From Thermoplasmata archaeon (GTDB lineage: Archaea; Thermoplasmatota; Thermoplasmata; RBG-16-68-12): 8,236 nucleotides of DNA. Below, one piece after another: positions 5,260-8,236 of this stretch. The stretch spans positions 1 to 8,236 of the forward strand of contig DUJI01000037.1 in the NCBI GenBank assembly GCA_013329855.1, written 5' to 3'. The notes beneath the pieces were generated by a model. The model made no database searches. It saw only the letters and a program-made list of their open reading frames with translations, and had not been told where the DNA came from. A program made the position numbers and the translations under genes. Numbering within the stretch: position 1 is the stretch's first letter; every line of letters starts with the position of its first letter.

Positions 5260-6066
5260 ATGCGGGTCGCGCTCAAGATCGCGTACGACGGCCGGGACTT
5301 CCACGGGCACCAGCGGCAACCCGTGGACCGGACCGTGGAGGGCGAGTGCCTCGCCGCGCTCAAGGCCGCACGGATCCTGGCGGACCCCCGGGAAGCCTTC
5401 TTCCGCAGCGCCAGCCGGACGGACCGCGGCGTGAGCGCGGTAGGGAACGTCATCGCGTTCAACACGGACCTCCAGCCCGAGGGGGCGCTCGGCGCGTTCA
5501 ACGACAAGGCGAGGCAGGTCTGGGCGTGGGCTGCCGCGGAGGTCCCGGCCGATTTCCATCCCCGGCACGCGATCCAGCGATGGTACCGGTACCATGTGCT
5601 CGAACCCGTCCCCCTCCCGCCCCTTCGGGCGGCCGCCCGATGCTTCGTCGGCCAGCATGACCTCCGGTGGTTCACCTCGGATCCTCCTCAGGGGCTCTGG
5701 ACCCTCGACCGCGTGGACGTCACCGAGGATGGGGCCGTGACCTGTATCGACGTCCGTGCCCGCAGTTTCCGGCGGGGGATGATCCGTCGCGTCGTGGCTG
5801 CCCTGCTCGGACACGCGCAGGGCGACGTGTCCCTCGAGTCGATCCGCGCCGCGTTGCGCGGCGAGCGTCACGACTTCGGGATGGCGCCGGCGGCGCCGCT
5901 GACACTAATGGATGTGCGCTACGATGTGAAGTTCCGTACCCTCCTAAAGCCGAAAGTCCTCGGCGAGTGGGACGAGCTCGGACGCGACTTGTTCCTGCGT
6001 CAGAAACTCTTCGAGGCAATCCACCAGGCGGTGGCCTCGCCATTGAATCCGCCAGGCAGGCGCTGA
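5260..6066 (+). CDS. truA: tRNA pseudouridine(38-40) synthase TruA
   Basis: A 268-residue TruA-family enzyme that converts uridines 38-40 of the tRNA anticodon stem-loop to pseudouridine, without a cofactor. The catalytic aspartate is D55 in the invariant context SRTDRGVSA (52-60). KIAYDGRDFHGHQRQP (6-21) is the TruA N-terminal motif. RWYRYHVL (107-114) carries the tyrosine that stacks near the target base. FVGQHDLRWFTS (129-140) and VRARSFRRGMIRRVVAALL (165-183) are the conserved C-terminal-domain motifs. Length equals the usual 245-275 residues. The start at 5260 fits the family N-terminus and leaves a correct TATA spacing. An ATG at 5249 is out of frame. The gene is divergent from trmJ, and both modify the same arm of tRNA. 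Downstream, 232 bases separate it from the next gene. Confidence 0.95.
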   Translation: MRVALKIAYDGRDFHGHQRQPVDRTVEGECLAALKAARILADPREAFFRSASRTDRGVSAVGNVIAFNTDLQPEGALGAFNDKARQVWAWAAAEVPADFHPRHAIQRWYRYHVLEPVPLPPLRAAARCFVGQHDLRWFTSDPPQGLWTLDRVDVTEDGAVTCIDVRARSFRRGMIRRVVAALLGHAQGDVSLESIRAALRGERHDFGMAPAAPLTLMDVRYDVKFRTLLKPKVLGEWDELGRDLFLRQKLFEAIHQAVASPLNPPGRR

Positions 6067-6133
6067 TCTCTCCATGAGACCGCGCCGCGAGGCGCCGCCT
6101 GGAGATCGGAGTCTCGCGGCCTGTGCGGGTCTC
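6065..6133 (+). repeat. Nested inverted repeats just after truA
   Basis: GAGACC (6076-6081) pairs with GGTCTC (6128-6133), and inside it CGCGAG (6086-6091) pairs with CTCGCG (6113-6118). A competing pair is GATCTC (6065-6070, overlapping the truA stop) with GAGATC (6102-6107). The RNA could fold into two alternative hairpins. There is no T-rich tract after it, so it is not a typical archaeal or intrinsic terminator; it might stabilise or process the 3' end of the truA mRNA. The remainder of the 232-bp intergenic region (6134-6240) shows only a weak GCAAG/CTTGC hairpin (6165-6183). Confidence 0.4.
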
Positions 6134-6235
6134 CGAAACGGGCTCGGGAACGTTTTCGGCAGGGGCAAGGTCGGCAATCTTGCGGTTCGAATACTGCTCT
6201 AACGTCGCAACCGTCGGCGCTCGAACAACGCGTGC

Positions 6236-6252
6236 GGAAACGTATTTATAAT
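6236..6252 (+). promoter_or_regulatory. BRE and TATA box of the solute-binding protein gene
   Basis: GGAAAC (6236-6241) is a purine-rich BRE-like element directly before TATTTATAAT (6243-6252), the best TATA box in the window. The transcription start is predicted near 6274, leaving a leader of about 25 bases that contains the SD site. This matches a strong, conventional archaeal promoter. Confidence 0.7.
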
Positions 6253-6285
6253 GTGTTGACGCTTCCGGCGCTTCAAGGCTTGAGT

Positions 6286-6290
6286 GGAGG
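6286..6290 (+). promoter_or_regulatory. Shine-Dalgarno site of the solute-binding protein gene
   Basis: GGAGG with an 8-base spacer to the ATG at 6299. It fixes the start codon and shows that this gene uses leadered, SD-dependent initiation, in contrast to the predicted leaderless genes nearby. Confidence 0.75.
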
Positions 6291-6298
6291 AGTCGACA

Positions 6299-8236
6299 AT
6301 GATAAAAAACCTATTCAGGTCGACCACTCTGCGTGCGTTGGTCATCGTCTACGTGATGATCGCCGCGAGCTTCGTCTTCGTCGGGCAGGCCAATTCTGCC
6401 GCCGCAGCGAGCACGCGCAGCACGCTTGTGATCGGAATTCAGAATGACATGGTGAACATGAACCCGTGGGACCCCGGTACCAATAGCGTCTGGAAGGCCT
6501 ATCAGACCGAGTGGGGCCTCGAAGCCCTCTTCGGTCAGGACCCCGACTTCGCGGTTTACCCGTCCCTGGCGGATCCCGCTCAGGGAGGCGCGAACTGCCC
6601 GGCCGGATCATTGCCGAGCAACCCCGGCTATTGCGTTGATTCCTCGGGATTGAACGTGACCGTCTTCATCCGGCAGGGTGCGTCGGGCGTTCCCAAGTTC
6701 TGGGACGGCACGACGCTGACGCCGCTGGACGTCGTCTTCACGTACCAGACCCTGGCGTGGTCCACGGCGGAGAACGGGGTCCTGCAGGCGCTGTGGTGGG
6801 ACGTCCCCCGCGTGCACCTGTGGAAGTACTACGTGGACAGCTCGAACACGAGCATGTCCCACATCGGCGTAGAACCGGGTGCCGCCGGCACGAACTCGGT
6901 CGTATTCCACCTGGCGTTGCCCTACGCCCTGTTCTTCTACGACACGATGCTCACGGGGATTATCCCGGAGCACATCTGGGCCAATCACCTGCAGAGCGGC
7001 CACCCCCTGAATCTGACGACGGCCGAACCTCTGACGGACACCTGGGACCGGTCCATTGACTTCGGTTACGGGACCGCCGGGCAGTACACAGCCGCGATGG
7101 GCACCGGGCCGTTCATGGTGACCTCGTGGATTCACAACTCGAACTCGTCCGTGGTCCTGAACCCGAACTACTGGGGCAAAGGGATTGCGAGCGCGTCCCA
7201 CGTGTGGCGCGGCGTGAACTACCCGTTCACTCCGAACTCCCAGACCGGCGTGAAGGACATCGAGTTCAAGGTGTACGGCAGCCTGGATGTCGTCAGCTTG
7301 GCGCTGCAGAAGGGTGAAATCGACACCCTCCTGTGGTCCCTGACCCCGGGCTTCCTGAACCAAGTTCAGTCCAACCCGGCCATCGGCGTCGCGACGTCGA
7401 CCGACTCAGGCTATTTCTACATCGCCTTCAACATGCGGAAGGCCCCGTGGAATGACCTCTGCCTGCGCCAGGCCATCTCGATGGCGATCGACAAGGCGTA
7501 CATCGTGAACACGCTCATGGGCGGCTTCGGTCTCGCGGGCACGGTCCCGATTGGCCAGACGAACTCGCTGTACATCAACACGAGCGCGTCCCCGCCGACG
7601 TTTGACCTCGCGGGCGCGGCGACGAAGCTTGATGGCTGCGGATACGCTGTCAACCCCGCAACCGGGTTCCGTACGACGCCCTCGGGCGCCCCGATCGCGG
7701 CTTCGATCCTGTCCCCGCCCAAGGACTACGACCCGGTCCGCGCGAGCGCGGCCATCATGATTTCGAACAACCTGAAGTCGATCGGCCTCGACATCGACGC
7801 GGCCCCCACGAGCTTCGACACGATCGTGACCAAGGCGTTCACGCAGCCGGTGAGCTTCGACATCTACATCCTGGGCTGGTCCCTGGGCGACTTCCCGGAG
7901 ACCTACCTCTGCAACTTCTTCTGCAGCAACCAGGACCCGAACATCAACCCGGCTGGCGCGAACTCGCCCGGCTACGTGAACCCTGAAGTGGACAGCCTCC
8001 TTGCCCAGGCCGCGGTGACCGTCGACACGACGACGCGGGTCTCCATCATCAAGCACGTCGAGGGAATCATCACCCACGACATCCCCTGGAACGTCCTGTA
8101 CTACCGCAAGAACATCAACGCGTACCGGACGGACACATGGGAGGGCTGGATCCCTGTTTCGGGCGGCGGCTCGGGCAACCTCGGGATCTACAACTTCTGG
8201 TCCCTGGTGAGCCTGAAGCCTGCGGGCACCCCGACC
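6299..8236 (+). CDS. Exported ABC-transporter solute-binding protein, SBP_bac_5 (peptide/nickel) family, open at the window end
   Basis: 646 residues are visible and no stop is reached. Family members (DppA/OppA-like) capture oligopeptides or other solutes outside the cell for an ABC permease. A Sec-type signal peptide is clear: basic MIKNLFRSTTLR, a hydrophobic core at about 11-29, and small residues ANSAAAA (31-37) for cleavage. No lipobox cysteine is seen. Family motifs are VTVFIRQG...KFWDGTTLTPLDVVFTY (120-149), GTGPFMVTSW (268-277) with LNPNYW (287-292), and FNMRKAPWNDLCLRQAISMA (377-396) with AIDKAYIV (396-403). The protein is rich in Asn, Ser and Thr and low in charge; cysteines C100/C112 and C538/C542 could form disulfides. 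The visible end SLKPAGTPT is at the natural end of the binding fold and may lead into a Thr/Pro linker and membrane anchor, but that part is outside the window. Permease and ATPase genes are expected downstream. The substrate cannot be told from this sequence. Confidence 0.93.
   Translation, partial: MIKNLFRSTTLRALVIVYVMIAASFVFVGQANSAAAASTRSTLVIGIQNDMVNMNPWDPGTNSVWKAYQTEWGLEALFGQDPDFAVYPSLADPAQGGANCPAGSLPSNPGYCVDSSGLNVTVFIRQGASGVPKFWDGTTLTPLDVVFTYQTLAWSTAENGVLQALWWDVPRVHLWKYYVDSSNTSMSHIGVEPGAAGTNSVVFHLALPYALFFYDTMLTGIIPEHIWANHLQSGHPLNLTTAEPLTDTWDRSIDFGYGTAGQYTAAMGTGPFMVTSWIHNSNSSVVLNPNYWGKGIASASHVWRGVNYPFTPNSQTGVKDIEFKVYGSLDVVSLALQKGEIDTLLWSLTPGFLNQVQSNPAIGVATSTDSGYFYIAFNMRKAPWNDLCLRQAISMAIDKAYIVNTLMGGFGLAGTVPIGQTNSLYINTSASPPTFDLAGAATKLDGCGYAVNPATGFRTTPSGAPIAASILSPPKDYDPVRASAAIMISNNLKSIGLDIDAAPTSFDTIVTKAFTQPVSFDIYILGWSLGDFPETYLCNFFCSNQDPNINPAGANSPGYVNPEVDSLLAQAAVTVDTTTRVSIIKHVEGIITHDIPWNVLYYRKNINAYRTDTWEGWIPVSGGGSGNLGIYNFWSLVSLKPAGTPT

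Noticed and set aside
5248..5871. Upstream extension of the trmJ frame
   Set aside because: It is antisense to truA, including its catalytic region. TrmJ proteins start just before VLVEPKNEGNVG, and a TATA box lies directly upstream of 5220.
6180..6198. Possible tRNA T-arm (GGTTCGAAT)
   Set aside because: The base that must pair with the G before the loop is A, not C. No acceptor stem, D-arm or anticodon arm can be placed around it.
6608..7363. 251-residue minus-strand frame opposite the solute-binding protein (likewise 7406-8077)
   Set aside because: The plus strand encodes a continuous SBP_bac_5 protein here; the minus frames show no motif.
1..8236. CRISPR array, insertion sequence, phage or defence genes
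   Set aside because: No regularly spaced direct repeats, transposase motifs or flanking terminal repeats were seen. All long genes have housekeeping or transport assignments.

Overview
The window looks like chromosomal DNA of a GC-rich archaeon, most likely a Thermoplasmata-type euryarchaeote. Archaeal markers are a transcription factor B (TFB), a Gar1 H/ACA RNP protein, a type II (archaeal) glyceraldehyde-3-phosphate dehydrogenase and TATA-box promoters. The fusion of an archaeal phosphopantetheine adenylyltransferase to a DUF84 NTP phosphatase is, to my knowledge, typical of Thermoplasmata. The lineage call is inference; the archaeal assignment is secure.

Layout: On the minus strand at the left edge lies a gar1-tfb pair. 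The two genes overlap by 41 bases, and tfb runs off the window. Diverging from them are homoserine dehydrogenase (hom) and the CoaD/DUF84 fusion, each with its own TATA-like element. A 70-residue zinc-binding protein lies convergent to the fusion and divergent from gap (GAPDH). gap converges, with a 12-bp gap, on trmJ. trmJ diverges from truA across only 39 bp containing two interlocked TATA boxes. After a 232-bp intergenic region with inverted repeats, an exported ABC-transporter solute-binding protein (SBP_bac_5 family) begins and stays open to the right edge.

Function: Most genes are housekeeping: basal transcription (TFB), RNA modification (Gar1, TrmJ, TruA), the aspartate/homoserine pathway, CoA synthesis with nucleotide-pool cleaning, and central carbon metabolism. 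The last gene is an envelope peptide/solute-uptake component. I see no mobile element, CRISPR array, phage gene or tRNA, and no clear terminator.

Regulatory style: For gar1, coaD, trmJ and truA a TATA-like box lies about 27-31 bases before the start codon, which predicts leaderless or nearly leaderless mRNAs; gap has a predicted leader of about 10 nt. The solute-binding protein has instead a leader with a strong Shine-Dalgarno (SD) sequence, and the internal gene tfb also has an SD. I do not find a dramatic new system here. The points most worth checking are the start of hom, the interlocked trmJ/truA promoters, the gar1-tfb overlap and the small zinc protein.
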